Shown piece by piece: positions 9,610 through 17,258 of a DNA stretch of 64,000 bases; position 1 is the stretch's first letter; each line of letters opens with the position of its first letter. The position numbers and the translations under genes are program-made. The stretch is taken from contig NZ_JAHWFK010000011.1 in assembly GCF_019710575.1 (NCBI RefSeq), positions 1 to 64,000 of the forward strand. Direction: 5' to 3'. The notes under the pieces were generated by a model. The model did not search any database, was not told the DNA's origin, and saw only the letters and a program-made list of their open reading frames with translations. This DNA comes from Paractinoplanes polyasparticus (lineage in GTDB: Bacteria; Actinomycetota; Actinomycetes; Mycobacteriales; Micromonosporaceae).

Positions 9610-10160
9610 ACCTTGATGGTCGGTTTGCGGTCGGCGGCGTCGGCGATCGAACGGTAGATCATCACGTTGACGGGCCGGCCGGCCTCGTCGGACGCGTCGC
9701 TGACGATGTCCTCGAGTCCGAGGACATGCAGATCGTCGTCACCGAGCGGGCCGGTCGACACGCCATCGCCGCGGAACGGTACCCCCCGCTCACGAGCGGC
9801 GGCGTACAGGGAATCGCCGGAGATGGCGATGTCGAAGTCACTCGTACGGCCCAGGTCGAAAGGTTTGTGTTCGTCGGCGCTGCGTCCGGTGACCGCGCTG
9901 CCTTGAAAGCCCATCTCGAGGTCCGGGTACCGCTCACGCATGCGTTGTCGTAGCGGCCCAGCGAAATTCTGGAAAGCCTGGAAGCTGTCGAAGCCGTGCG
10001 GCACAGTCCGACGGTCCGGCGGTCGCGTTGCGCCGGTGCCCGTCCCGGAGGCGTCGAGACGCCCACCCACGGCGGCGTCCCCCGCCTGCCCCTCTGCTGC
10101 CCGGATGCTTTGCGGCGGCCCGCTCCCACCGCCCCGCGGTCCTCGACGTCGACCCGTCAC
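9600..10160 (-). CDS. Stand-alone nucleotidyltransferase-fold toxin
   Basis: About 186 residues from GTG 10160. The opening TGRRRGPRGGGSGPP is a basic, Gly-rich leader like those of three other toxins here. The C-terminal part has GFQGSAVTGRS and then GRTSDFDIAISGDS, a G-S ... D-x-D arrangement typical of the nucleotidyltransferase fold found in polymorphic toxins. The target is unknown, but related toxins modify RNA or proteins. There is no Sec or Tat signal. An upstream extension to 10241 is possible, but the shared leader favours GTG 10160. It is the first gene of a three-gene operon with an immunity-like gene and a phosphoesterase. Confidence 0.6.
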   Translation of the reverse strand: MTGRRRGPRGGGSGPPQSIRAAEGQAGDAAVGGRLDASGTGTGATRPPDRRTVPHGFDSFQAFQNFAGPLRQRMRERYPDLEMGFQGSAVTGRSADEHKPFDLGRTSDFDIAISGDSLYAAARERGVPFRGDGVSTGPLGDDDLHVLGLEDIVSDASDEAGRPVNVMIYRSIADAADRKPTIKVWF

Positions 10161-10397
10161 GACGGCCGGCGCTTCGATCCGGCCTCTTCCTGCGTTAGGC
10201 CGTGACTGCGAACGCGGTGCGAACAGAGAACCATGTGACATCCCCGATCCATGGCAAGGCGACGCCTCTCAGCCGCCGCATCGTATCGACGGTTGTCACG
10301 TGAACGTCGCCATTTCAGGGGACGGCGAGGACTGCCCATTCTGGACGCGGGTTGTTAGCTTCACAGCCGTGGGCAGCCTCTCGAGGCGAAGACGGCC
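10161..10397. promoter_or_regulatory. Divergent intergenic region between two toxin operons
   Basis: 237 bp separate the NTase toxin (minus) and the HExxH toxin (plus). TTAGCT near 10357 is the only -10-like element I can point to for the plus gene. A GTG-initiated 10-codon frame ends with its TGA overlapping the toxin ATG (CCATGA, 10397-10401), possibly a tiny coupling leader. Nothing else is evident. Confidence 0.3.
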
Positions 10398-10964
10398 ATG
10401 ACTGGACGTCCTCGATCTCCCGACGAGGAGATCACCGTGGCCGGTACTGCACCGGGCCGCGGACGCACGGCTGCCGAGAACCCATCGCACAATGCCGGCA
10501 GCGTGACCCAAGCCCACGAAGCCGTCACAAGCGTGGCGCGGAAAGGACGATCGAGCACCGATGACGGTCTGATTGGTCTGCGCCGGGAAGGCGACGGCAT
10601 CGTCCGGAACAAAGAAAAGATCTTGATGAGCCGGGAGAACGTTCTCGCGGTCGCCGAGAAATACGGCGTGGACATGGACGGCGTCAGGTTCTCACTGGAC
10701 ATGCTCCGTCGCGGATCGGGGCCGGGGCGGGAATTCTTCGGAGTGACCATGCCCGACGGCGAGATCAAGCTGGCCCGCGACGCGTTCATGAACGAGGAGC
10801 AACTGGCTCGCACCCTCGCGCATGAGCGGTTCCACCTCGACGAGCTTCGAAGTGGCAACAAGTTCCCTTGGGAGGAGGCTGCCCGCGCCGCCTACGAGAG
10901 TCGTGCGTACGCCTATGAGGAACGATGGTGGCAGGCGCACAAGCACCTGATGGATGCGGAGTAG
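10398..10964 (+). CDS. Stand-alone HExxH metallopeptidase toxin
   Basis: 188 residues. It opens MTGRPRSP, the leader shared by other toxins here, then a linker with SVTQAHEAVTSVARKG. The C-terminal domain contains LARTLAHERFHLDEL; HERFH near residue 143 is a zincin HExxH site with two His ligands and a catalytic Glu. It is therefore probably a zinc metallopeptidase effector. There is no export signal. Base composition is lower in G+C than the neighbours (for example around 10600-10660), hinting at horizontal origin. An immunity-like gene begins five bases after the stop. Confidence 0.65.
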   Translation: MTGRPRSPDEEITVAGTAPGRGRTAAENPSHNAGSVTQAHEAVTSVARKGRSSTDDGLIGLRREGDGIVRNKEKILMSRENVLAVAEKYGVDMDGVRFSLDMLRRGSGPGREFFGVTMPDGEIKLARDAFMNEEQLARTLAHERFHLDELRSGNKFPWEEAARAAYESRAYAYEERWWQAHKHLMDAE

Positions 10965-10969
10965 ATGGC

Positions 10970-11302
10970 ATGGCCGAGATGACGGATTCCCAGCGCACCT
11001 GGGAGGCTTGGTTCGACGCCTTCACGAGAATCAGGGATGCGTGGCCCACGCGGATCGATGTGCCCTGCCCGGACGGCGATGGCGGGCGCCTGCACATCAC
11101 CTACACCGGGAGTTTCGAGACCCGTATCGGCTTTGCGACCCTGTGGTGCGACGTGGGACGCAACGGCATTTTTCTGTCCAGGGTCGGCATCCCGGAGGGC
11201 GCCGACATGCTCTCCTTCGACGCGACCCCCGAGCAGCGCGCCGCCGTCATCCCGGACATCAGGCTCATTCCTACTGACCCCTACGTTTCCGACGAGGATT
11301 AG
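10970..11302 (+). CDS. Putative immunity protein of the metallopeptidase toxin
   Basis: A 110-residue acidic soluble protein. It contains TWEAWFDAFTRIRDAWPTRIDVPCPDGDGG, here split as a helix then a strand-rich part, and LWCDVGRNGIFLSRVGIPEGA. GGAG lies eight bases before ATG 10970; ATG 10979 is an alternative. The family is not recognised. The position directly after the toxin and the acidic character suggest an immunity role. Confidence 0.5.
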   Translation: MAEMTDSQRTWEAWFDAFTRIRDAWPTRIDVPCPDGDGGRLHITYTGSFETRIGFATLWCDVGRNGIFLSRVGIPEGADMLSFDATPEQRAAVIPDIRLIPTDPYVSDED

Positions 11303-11338
11303 AGGGGTCGCGGCTGAGGCGTATTGAACGGCCCGGAG

Positions 11339-12529
11339 TTATCGCAGATAGCCGTTGTTGTCACAGGTGCGGCGCTGGAGGATGCAGTTCTTGGTCTGCT
11401 TGGCCATGAAGTCGGGGTCCCACATGACGAAGGCGTCGCCGTGCATGGAGGAGGCGCTCTTGCCCTGTTTGTCGGACGAGAGGTAGTAGCCGGCCTTCGT
11501 GCCCGTCACGCCGTACTGGATGTCGAACGTGATGGCTGGGATGCGGACCGGATGGCTGGAGGGGCAGGCCCGGCCGGAGCCGAAGGTCACGTGGGCCTTG
11601 TGGGTGGGGCTGTCCAGGTTCTTGCCGTCCCAGCAGTCGGGGAACTGCATCATGAAGTGGAACGTGGCGCCCTTGCCGCAGATCGGCCAGTTGCCGTTGT
11701 CGCTGCGGGCGACGCCGTCGAGGTCGCCGGGGCCGTAGAAGGCGCAGTAGAACTGGCCCTGCGCGCCGCGTGGTGTCGGCTCCTTCTTCTTGGCGTCGCC
11801 GGCGATCATGCGGAGGCCGTTGGGCATCGGCAGCACGTCGCCTGAGTTGTCGCGCAGCGAGCGGTAGTACACCCGGAAGCCGGTGGTCTCGACCGGTTTG
11901 CCGGTGGCGTTGTCGTAGAGCGTCGGCACCCAGTACGCGGAGTGGTCCTGGGCCGGCTTGCAGGTGCTGGCGGTGAACTTCATCAGGTCGCCGGCCGTCG
12001 TGTACGCGTCGAGCTTCTTGTTGCCGACGAACGAGTGCATGTGCGAGGCGCCGGGCAGGCCGGGCAGCACGATCGGGTCGTCGGCCCGCCGGTGGCTGTA
12101 TGTGCAGTCGGCCCGGAACTCGGGCAGGTTGCCGACGCTGCCGGGCGCGGGGTCGATCTTCCTGCCCTTGTACGCCGCCACCTGCTTCTTCCATGCCGGC
12201 TGATCGACCGGGATCCAGCCCGCCTTGGGAACCGGGCGGACGAGCGGCGCCGCCTCGGCCGTTTTGGAAACGCGGGCCGACGGCTTCGGGGCAGCGCTGG
12301 GCGAAGTGGCGGAGGGAAGCCCTGCCGGTCGGGACGTGACGACGACTGCCGGTACTGCCGGTGCTGCCGTCGACGGCTCATTCCCCGTATCCGCCAGGGC
12401 CACCGCGCCCACCGTCACCGCCACCGCGGTCACAGCGATGCCGGCGCAGACGACCGCCAGCGCCCGGCGGGGCCGGCGGCGGTGCTGCGGCCCGGCCGCC
12501 TCGGGCCGGTTGTCCGTCGCGTACGACAC
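11339..12529 (-). CDS. DUF1996 domain protein, membrane-anchored or secreted
   Basis: 396 residues. A basic stretch (HRRRPRRA) precedes a hydrophobic segment of about 25 residues starting ALAVVCAGIAV, then a long Pro/Ala/Ser-rich linker. The DUF1996 domain covers about residues 130-390, with diagnostic ASHMHSFVGNKKL, STCKPAQDHSAYW, LRMIAGD and ACPSSHPVRIPAI, plus paired cysteines that probably form disulfides outside the cell. The function of the family is not established; some members are linked to extracellular carbohydrate or wall contexts. The start GTG 12529 is chosen because GAGGAG lies six bases upstream; ATG 12586 lacks this. Confidence 0.82.
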   Translation of the reverse strand: MSYATDNRPEAAGPQHRRRPRRALAVVCAGIAVTAVAVTVGAVALADTGNEPSTAAPAVPAVVVTSRPAGLPSATSPSAAPKPSARVSKTAEAAPLVRPVPKAGWIPVDQPAWKKQVAAYKGRKIDPAPGSVGNLPEFRADCTYSHRRADDPIVLPGLPGASHMHSFVGNKKLDAYTTAGDLMKFTASTCKPAQDHSAYWVPTLYDNATGKPVETTGFRVYYRSLRDNSGDVLPMPNGLRMIAGDAKKKEPTPRGAQGQFYCAFYGPGDLDGVARSDNGNWPICGKGATFHFMMQFPDCWDGKNLDSPTHKAHVTFGSGRACPSSHPVRIPAITFDIQYGVTGTKAGYYLSSDKQGKSASSMHGDAFVMWDPDFMAKQTKNCILQRRTCDNNGYLR

Positions 12530-12602
12530 GGGTTGCTCCTCACCAGGCGCTTGATCACTGGCTAGGGAGACGTGGTGCGAGGACACCGATAACCAAAAAA
12601 CG

Positions 12603-13193
12603 CTACTCAGTGCGCAGAACCGCGACCAAGAACTCCGCCTCCGGCCCGAACGGGCGCAGGTCCCACGTCGCGAGCAGAAGGTCGCTGGTGAGGCCCGCGG
12701 ACGCCGCGTCGGCCAGGAAGTCGTCGAAGGCGTACCCGCGCCCGGCGCCGAACCCGACGACCAGCCGGCCGCCGTCGCCGAGGTGACGGACGAACCGGCG
12801 CAGGATCTCGACGCGGGTGCTGGGCGCCACGAAGGTCATCACATTGCCGGCGCTGACGATGACGTCGAACCGCTCGGGCAGATCGAGCTCGCTGAGGTCC
12901 CCCACCAGCCACCGGGCGTCCGGATGGTTCGCCTGAGCCTCGGCGATCAGGGCCGGGTCGAGATCGACGCCGACCACCTCGTGCCCCGCCGCGGCGAGAT
13001 AGCCGCCGAGCCGGCCCGTGCCGCACCCGGCGTCGAGCACCCGGGCTCCGCGCCCGAGCATCGCGTCGACGAAGCGCGCCTCGCCGGCCAGATCGGCGCC
13101 GGCCTCGGCCATCGACCGGAACCGGTCGATGTACCACTGCGAGTGCTGGGGGTTCTCGTCGAGCAGCTTGAGCCAGCCGTTCTGATCACTCAT
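12603..13193 (-). CDS. Class I SAM-dependent methyltransferase
   Basis: 196 residues with motif I VLDAGCGTGRLGGYLA (residues 50-65), the acidic motif II VVGVDLDP, motif III LVGDLSELDL and motif IV FDVIVSAGNVM. This is a methyltransferase_25/11-type fold. A substrate cannot be assigned. TAGCAT lies seven bases before the ATG, so a leaderless transcript is plausible. It sits downstream of the frameshifted small gene whose stop codon overlaps this -10 element. Confidence 0.8.
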   Translation of the reverse strand: MSDQNGWLKLLDENPQHSQWYIDRFRSMAEAGADLAGEARFVDAMLGRGARVLDAGCGTGRLGGYLAAAGHEVVGVDLDPALIAEAQANHPDARWLVGDLSELDLPERFDVIVSAGNVMTFVAPSTRVEILRRFVRHLGDGGRLVVGFGAGRGYAFDDFLADAASAGLTSDLLLATWDLRPFGPEAEFLVAVLRTE

Positions 13194-13200
13194 TTCCCCG

Positions 13201-13206
13201 ATGCTA
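13201..13206 (-). promoter_or_regulatory. -10 hexamer (leaderless type) of methyltransferase gene
   Basis: TAGCAT on the minus strand lies seven bases before ATG 13193. It overlaps the stop codon of the frameshifted gene upstream. Confidence 0.45.
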
Positions 13207-13364
13207 ACCGGCGGCGCGCTTCACCAACTCGGCAATGCGCGCCTCGACCTGCACCCGCTCGGCCAGCTCCGGTCCTCCCCCGACATCTCAGCGCGGCTCT
13301 TCCGGACCTCCTGCGCCCGCTCCTTCATCGCGGCCCGCTCCTCGGCGGTGAAGTTCTCGGCCAT
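13204..13364 (-). pseudogene. Small charged protein gene with a one-base frameshift
   Basis: ATG 13364 has a textbook ribosome site (GGGAGGAG). The frame reads MAENFTAEERAAMKERAQEV, then RKSRAEMSG. After the G-run at 13277-13281 it becomes Arg/Ser/Trp-rich and stops at 13221. One extra base in that run would restore PELAERVQVEARIAELVKR and end at TAG 13204-13206, giving about 53 residues of regular charged helix. The N terminus resembles the start of DUF1801-type proteins, but only weakly. The loss could be a real mutation or a sequencing error in a G-run. It overlaps the 3' end of the HerA-like gene in another frame. Confidence 0.5.
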
Positions 13365-16300
13365 CTCCGGCTCCTCCCACGTTTCCGCTGTTTACGAGCC
13401 TTACGGTAGGGGCCTCACCGGACCCGCCGCTTCTCGAGAACTGATCGCTTGAGCGAGCCCGTTCCAGCACCTCCTCGGCGGTCAGCGGGCTGCGCGGGTG
13501 GTGTGTGAGGGACAGCGCCGTACGGATCTTGCGGGGTGCGGCGCCCTCAGCGGCCAGGTAGAACTCGCCGACCGTGAGGCGGGAGATGTCGGGGACGTCG
13601 CCGCCCTTGGCCTTGGCCATGTCGCGGGCGGCCTCGATCTGGATAGGGCTGTTCATCAGGCCGTACATCTGGGTGGCGGCGTTGCCGGGGATGCGGTTGT
13701 GCAGGCCCTTGGGCGCCTGGGTGGCGAAGATCAGGCCCAGGCCGTACTTGCGGGCCTGCGCGGCCAGTGCCAGCGTGCTCTGCGTGCAGGCGGTCATCGC
13801 GCCGGACGGGGCGAACGTCTGGGCCTCGTCCATGACCAGCAGGCCGAGCAATGGGCGGTCGCCGGCCGGGTTCTTCCTGATCCAGGCGAACAGCGCCATC
13901 TGCAACTGGTTGACGAAGCTCTGCCGTACGTCGTCGGACGGCAGCCCTACGAGGCTGACCACCGAGACGCGGGCCCGCTTGCCCTCGGCCGGGGTGAGCA
14001 GCAGCCCCGGATCCATGGGCGTGCCGTGGCCGCCGAACAACGGGTCGTTGACCATCGCCGCGGTGAGGGTCTGCGACAGCGCGAGCCCGATCTTGTCGGC
14101 GTCGTCGATGTCGATGAGGCCGTCGGGCAGGTTGCCGAGCGTGTCGATCAGCCCCTTGAGGCGAGTGCCGCCCCGCCGGCCGTAATGCTCGACGGCTTTG
14201 CGCAGCACGGCCAGACCCAACTGCGTTTTGTTCGTACGACCGGTGAGCCCGGCCCGTGGCGTGAGGGCGGCGACGGCGGCCTCGACCGCCTCGTGGAACT
14301 CGTCCTCGTCGTCGCGAACGCTGCGGAAGTCGGGCAGCGGCTGAAAGCTGAGCGGCCGGCCGGATGCGCGCCGCGGCGTCCATACGACGACGTCGGTGTT
14401 CGCGAGATAGTCGGTGGCCCGGGCGGCGTCGTCCGGGCCCCACTGCGGCGGCGGTGACGGCCATCCTTCGCCGAGGCGGGCCAGGTCGTTGTTGGGGTCG
14501 AGCACGATCGCGGAGACGCCCTGCAGCGCGCACTCCTCGACGATCCGCCGGATCAGCACCGTCTTGCCCGAGCCGGATCCGGCGAAGATCGTCGCGTGCT
14601 TCCGTAGGGCCTCGAGCGGCAGCCGCGCCGCCGAGCCGTCGTGGTAGTCGTACCCGACGGTGAATGCGGGTCCGGCAACCGACGAGACCGGCGTTACGAC
14701 GGAGCTGCTCGCGGGAACAGCGACCGGCCGGACAGGAGTTGGCAGCGCTCGATCGACGCCGGATTCCACAGCGGCACCGGCCACCGACCGTGCTCCACCC
14801 ACGCGCTGTTCCACATCGGACAAGGCTTGCTGCAGGAAGGAGATGCCATGCGCCGGCCGTCGCTCGGCCAGCCACCCCTGCAGGTCCATTGTGGTTTCAG
14901 CCAGCATGACCCGGAGAGCCGACATCGTCCGCAGGTCGTCCTCGCTCAACGCGAGAGTTCCCCCGCTCCCCTCCTCCAGCTTCGCCACCGCAGCCCGAGT
15001 CCGCTCCCCCGCCGCCCATTTCCCGTTACGCAGCAGGAAAAGCTGCCGCTTCGGAGTGCCCGCATCCACCGCGGCCGCCATCGAGGCTTTGCGGATGCGC
15101 GACAACGCCGCGCTGTGGTGGTGCTCGTCGCTGATCGCGCGGAAGCACCAGTGCGCCTGGTCCTCGGTGTTCTCGTCCAGCGTGAGCCGCAGCCGGGCGT
15201 GCAACGGCGGATCGTTGCTCGGCGGCGGATCCACGCTGAACGCCTCGTCACCGCGCTCGAGAATCCAGGCCGTGAGCCCGGCCGCCAGCAACGGCGGCAC
15301 CGTCTGATCCTCGGTCGCCCGGCCGAGCGGGGCCAGCACGTCGGCCGTCTTGCGCAGCTCGGCGAACCTCAAGTCGTACGCCTGAAGGTCTCCGCCCTGG
15401 GTGGGCAAAGGCCCCGGAGCGGACTCCCGAGGCTCGCCCAGCCGTTCCAGGATGCGCACCTCGCCGTCGGCGAGGCAGGCGCGGACGTGCTGGTCGATCT
15501 CGATCAGCAGCTGGCGCGGGGTGAACTGGCCCGCGTCGGCGAAGGCCTCCGCGGCGATCGGCCACGTCGGGAACGGCGGCTCGAAGCCCGCCTCCGCGTA
15601 GCGCAACCGGAACCGTTTCTCGATGATGGCCCGGGCCAGATCGTCGTCGTTGATGCGCTTGAGCTGCGGCGTCAGCCGGAACCGATCGGCCACGGTGTCG
15701 GCGGCGGTCGACGAGACGATGGTCCACGAGTTGGGGATGCAGGCCAGGACCGTCAACGTACGACGGGTGAGCTGCCGCAATGTCATGAGCCCGTCGGCCA
15801 TGCGAGCCAGCATCAGCGCCTGCTCCGGTTCGACCACCGCCGTCGCGGCCAGGCTGGGGTCGCTCAGCACCGCGACCTGCGCGATGAGCGTGTCGATCTG
15901 GTCGATCGCGATCACCGACGGACCGGTGAGCGCGAGCAGCCAGGACAGGTCCTGCACGATGAGCCGCGCCGGGCGTGGTGAGCGGCGCATGCCCCAGGCA
16001 TGGCGTTCGCCCGGCACGTTCTCCTCGCCCGAGACGAAGTAGTTCTCGGCGAGGTCGCGGTGGGCGACGTCCTCCGAGGCGCTCAGCGCGAGCGCCCGGG
16101 CCGTCTCCTGACTCGACCGCGCGACCTGCCGGTCGAACTCGCCGAGTCCCTCGATGAAGGCATCCAGATCGGCGCGGGTCAGCTCGGTGTCACCCATGAC
16201 CGCGCGGCGCGACTTGCGGGGCGCGCCGACCATCGCCGACAGCCGGCGCAGCAGCACGGTGAGCTGGGTCTGATCGGCGCCGGGGATCGGCCGGGACAGC

Positions 16301-16629
16301 CCGTCGAGCATCGCGGCGAGCACACTGTCCCAGAACCCGCCGGCGTCGAGCAGGCTGACGAGGAAGAAGTATCCGCCCCGCTCCTGCACCTGCTGCCGCA
16401 CCCAGCCGAGCAGGTGCGTCTTGCCGGAGCCGCGCTGCCCCTGAACGACCAGGCCGATGGGACTGGCGTCGCGGCTGGCCGTGGCATCGGCGAATCCGTC
16501 CGCGATGTCGCGCAGCGCCGGCAGGTGCAGGCCGTCGACGTGGAACGGCAGCGGCCGCCAGATGTCGTCCGGCACCGGCGCCCAGTTGAACCGCAGGGAG
16601 GCCAGCGCCGCCCGTTGCTCCTCGTTCAT
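13288..16629 (-). CDS. Dual-ATPase protein: AAA domain plus HerA/DUF87-like ATPase
   Basis: 1113 residues with two P-loop ATPase modules. The N-terminal one has Walker A GQRGSGKTH (Lys near 70) and Walker B SVIAIDQIDTL near 265. The C-terminal module (about 660-1060) has Walker A GSGSGKTV (Lys near 689), LDPNNDLARLGE, Walker B LLVMDEAQTFAP near 935, and ARKYGLGLIFATQAPKGL followed by NSPIQIEAA, all typical of HerA/TraG-like translocases. A Pro/Val/Ser linker joins them. It is presumably a cytoplasmic DNA translocase or remodeller. The start overlaps the preceding gene's stop, so translation is coupled. The last 35 or so residues are low-complexity and overlap the small gene in another frame. 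It is the third gene of a nuclease/unknown/ATPase operon. Confidence 0.8.
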   Translation of the reverse strand: MNEEQRAALASLRFNWAPVPDDIWRPLPFHVDGLHLPALRDIADGFADATASRDASPIGLVVQGQRGSGKTHLLGWVRQQVQERGGYFFLVSLLDAGGFWDSVLAAMLDGLSRPIPGADQTQLTVLLRRLSAMVGAPRKSRRAVMGDTELTRADLDAFIEGLGEFDRQVARSSQETARALALSASEDVAHRDLAENYFVSGEENVPGERHAWGMRRSPRPARLIVQDLSWLLALTGPSVIAIDQIDTLIAQVAVLSDPSLAATAVVEPEQALMLARMADGLMTLRQLTRRTLTVLACIPNSWTIVSSTAADTVADRFRLTPQLKRINDDDLARAIIEKRFRLRYAEAGFEPPFPTWPIAAEAFADAGQFTPRQLLIEIDQHVRACLADGEVRILERLGEPRESAPGPLPTQGGDLQAYDLRFAELRKTADVLAPLGRATEDQTVPPLLAAGLTAWILERGDEAFSVDPPPSNDPPLHARLRLTLDENTEDQAHWCFRAISDEHHHSAALSRIRKASMAAAVDAGTPKRQLFLLRNGKWAAGERTRAAVAKLEEGSGGTLALSEDDLRTMSALRVMLAETTMDLQGWLAERRPAHGISFLQQALSDVEQRVGGARSVAGAAVESGVDRALPTPVRPVAVPASSSVVTPVSSVAGPAFTVGYDYHDGSAARLPLEALRKHATIFAGSGSGKTVLIRRIVEECALQGVSAIVLDPNNDLARLGEGWPSPPPQWGPDDAARATDYLANTDVVVWTPRRASGRPLSFQPLPDFRSVRDDEDEFHEAVEAAVAALTPRAGLTGRTNKTQLGLAVLRKAVEHYGRRGGTRLKGLIDTLGNLPDGLIDIDDADKIGLALSQTLTAAMVNDPLFGGHGTPMDPGLLLTPAEGKRARVSVVSLVGLPSDDVRQSFVNQLQMALFAWIRKNPAGDRPLLGLLVMDEAQTFAPSGAMTACTQSTLALAAQARKYGLGLIFATQAPKGLHNRIPGNAATQMYGLMNSPIQIEAARDMAKAKGGDVPDISRLTVGEFYLAAEGAAPRKIRTALSLTHHPRSPLTAEEVLERARSSDQFSRSGGSGEAPTVRLVNSGNVGGAGDGRELHRRGAGRDEGAGAGGPEEPR

Positions 16630-17258
16630 CACACGCCGATCGCCAGCAGGTGATTCTCCTGACCCCCGAGCCGCAGGGCGGCTTCGCGGTCGGCCGGGGT
16701 GAGAGCCTTCTGGTTGGACTCGGGCACGATGTTCACACCGTCGGCGCGGCTGAGGTCACGCAGGGCCTCGTCGAGCTCGTCCCGGGCGACGTCGGCGAAG
16801 AACGGGCGCAGCCGGCGCAGGCTCACCCACGCTCCCGGCTCGTCCGCGAGAGCGTTGTAAGCACTGGCGATACGCGGGCCCAGACCGCCGGTCGGCGCGC
16901 GCATCTCGCTCTGGGCAAACAGTTCGGTCAGGTTGGCAGCGCCGCTGCGGTCGAGGATGCGCTCGCGCAGATTGGCGTGCAGGGCGGTCAGCGCGGCGCC
17001 CAGAGCCTTCGCGCCACGCGCGTTGAAGTCGAAGTCGCTCTGCATGCGGACCCAGCCCTTGTCGTCCAGCTGCATCGCGACCGTGCGGCCGCTGCGGCGG
17101 CTCGACACGTAGTGCAGGCGGCCGAGTTTGTCGCGCTGTTCCTTGCGTACGTCGAGCCCGTACCGCTCTTTGAGCTCGGTGTTCAACACCTCACGGGCCT
17201 CGACCATCAGCACCATCAGGATCGCGCCCTCGGACGGGGTCAGGTCATCGCCGGCCAT
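16629..17258 (-). CDS. Unknown 209-aa protein in the HerA-like operon
   Basis: 209 residues with no recognised family. The N-terminal part (DLTPSEGAILMVLMVEAREVLNT, in two helices, then LKERYGLDV, LHYVSSRRSGRTVAMQLDDKGW) looks like a winged-helix. The rest is helical with GGLGPRIASAYNAL and ends ADREAALRLGG. It could be a DNA-binding or adaptor subunit between nuclease and ATPase. GGAAGGAAG sits before ATG 17258. The start overlaps the nuclease gene's end by 14 bp and its stop overlaps the ATPase start, so all three are probably made together. Confidence 0.65.
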   Translation of the reverse strand: MAGDDLTPSEGAILMVLMVEAREVLNTELKERYGLDVRKEQRDKLGRLHYVSSRRSGRTVAMQLDDKGWVRMQSDFDFNARGAKALGAALTALHANLRERILDRSGAANLTELFAQSEMRAPTGGLGPRIASAYNALADEPGAWVSLRRLRPFFADVARDELDEALRDLSRADGVNIVPESNQKALTPADREAALRLGGQENHLLAIGV

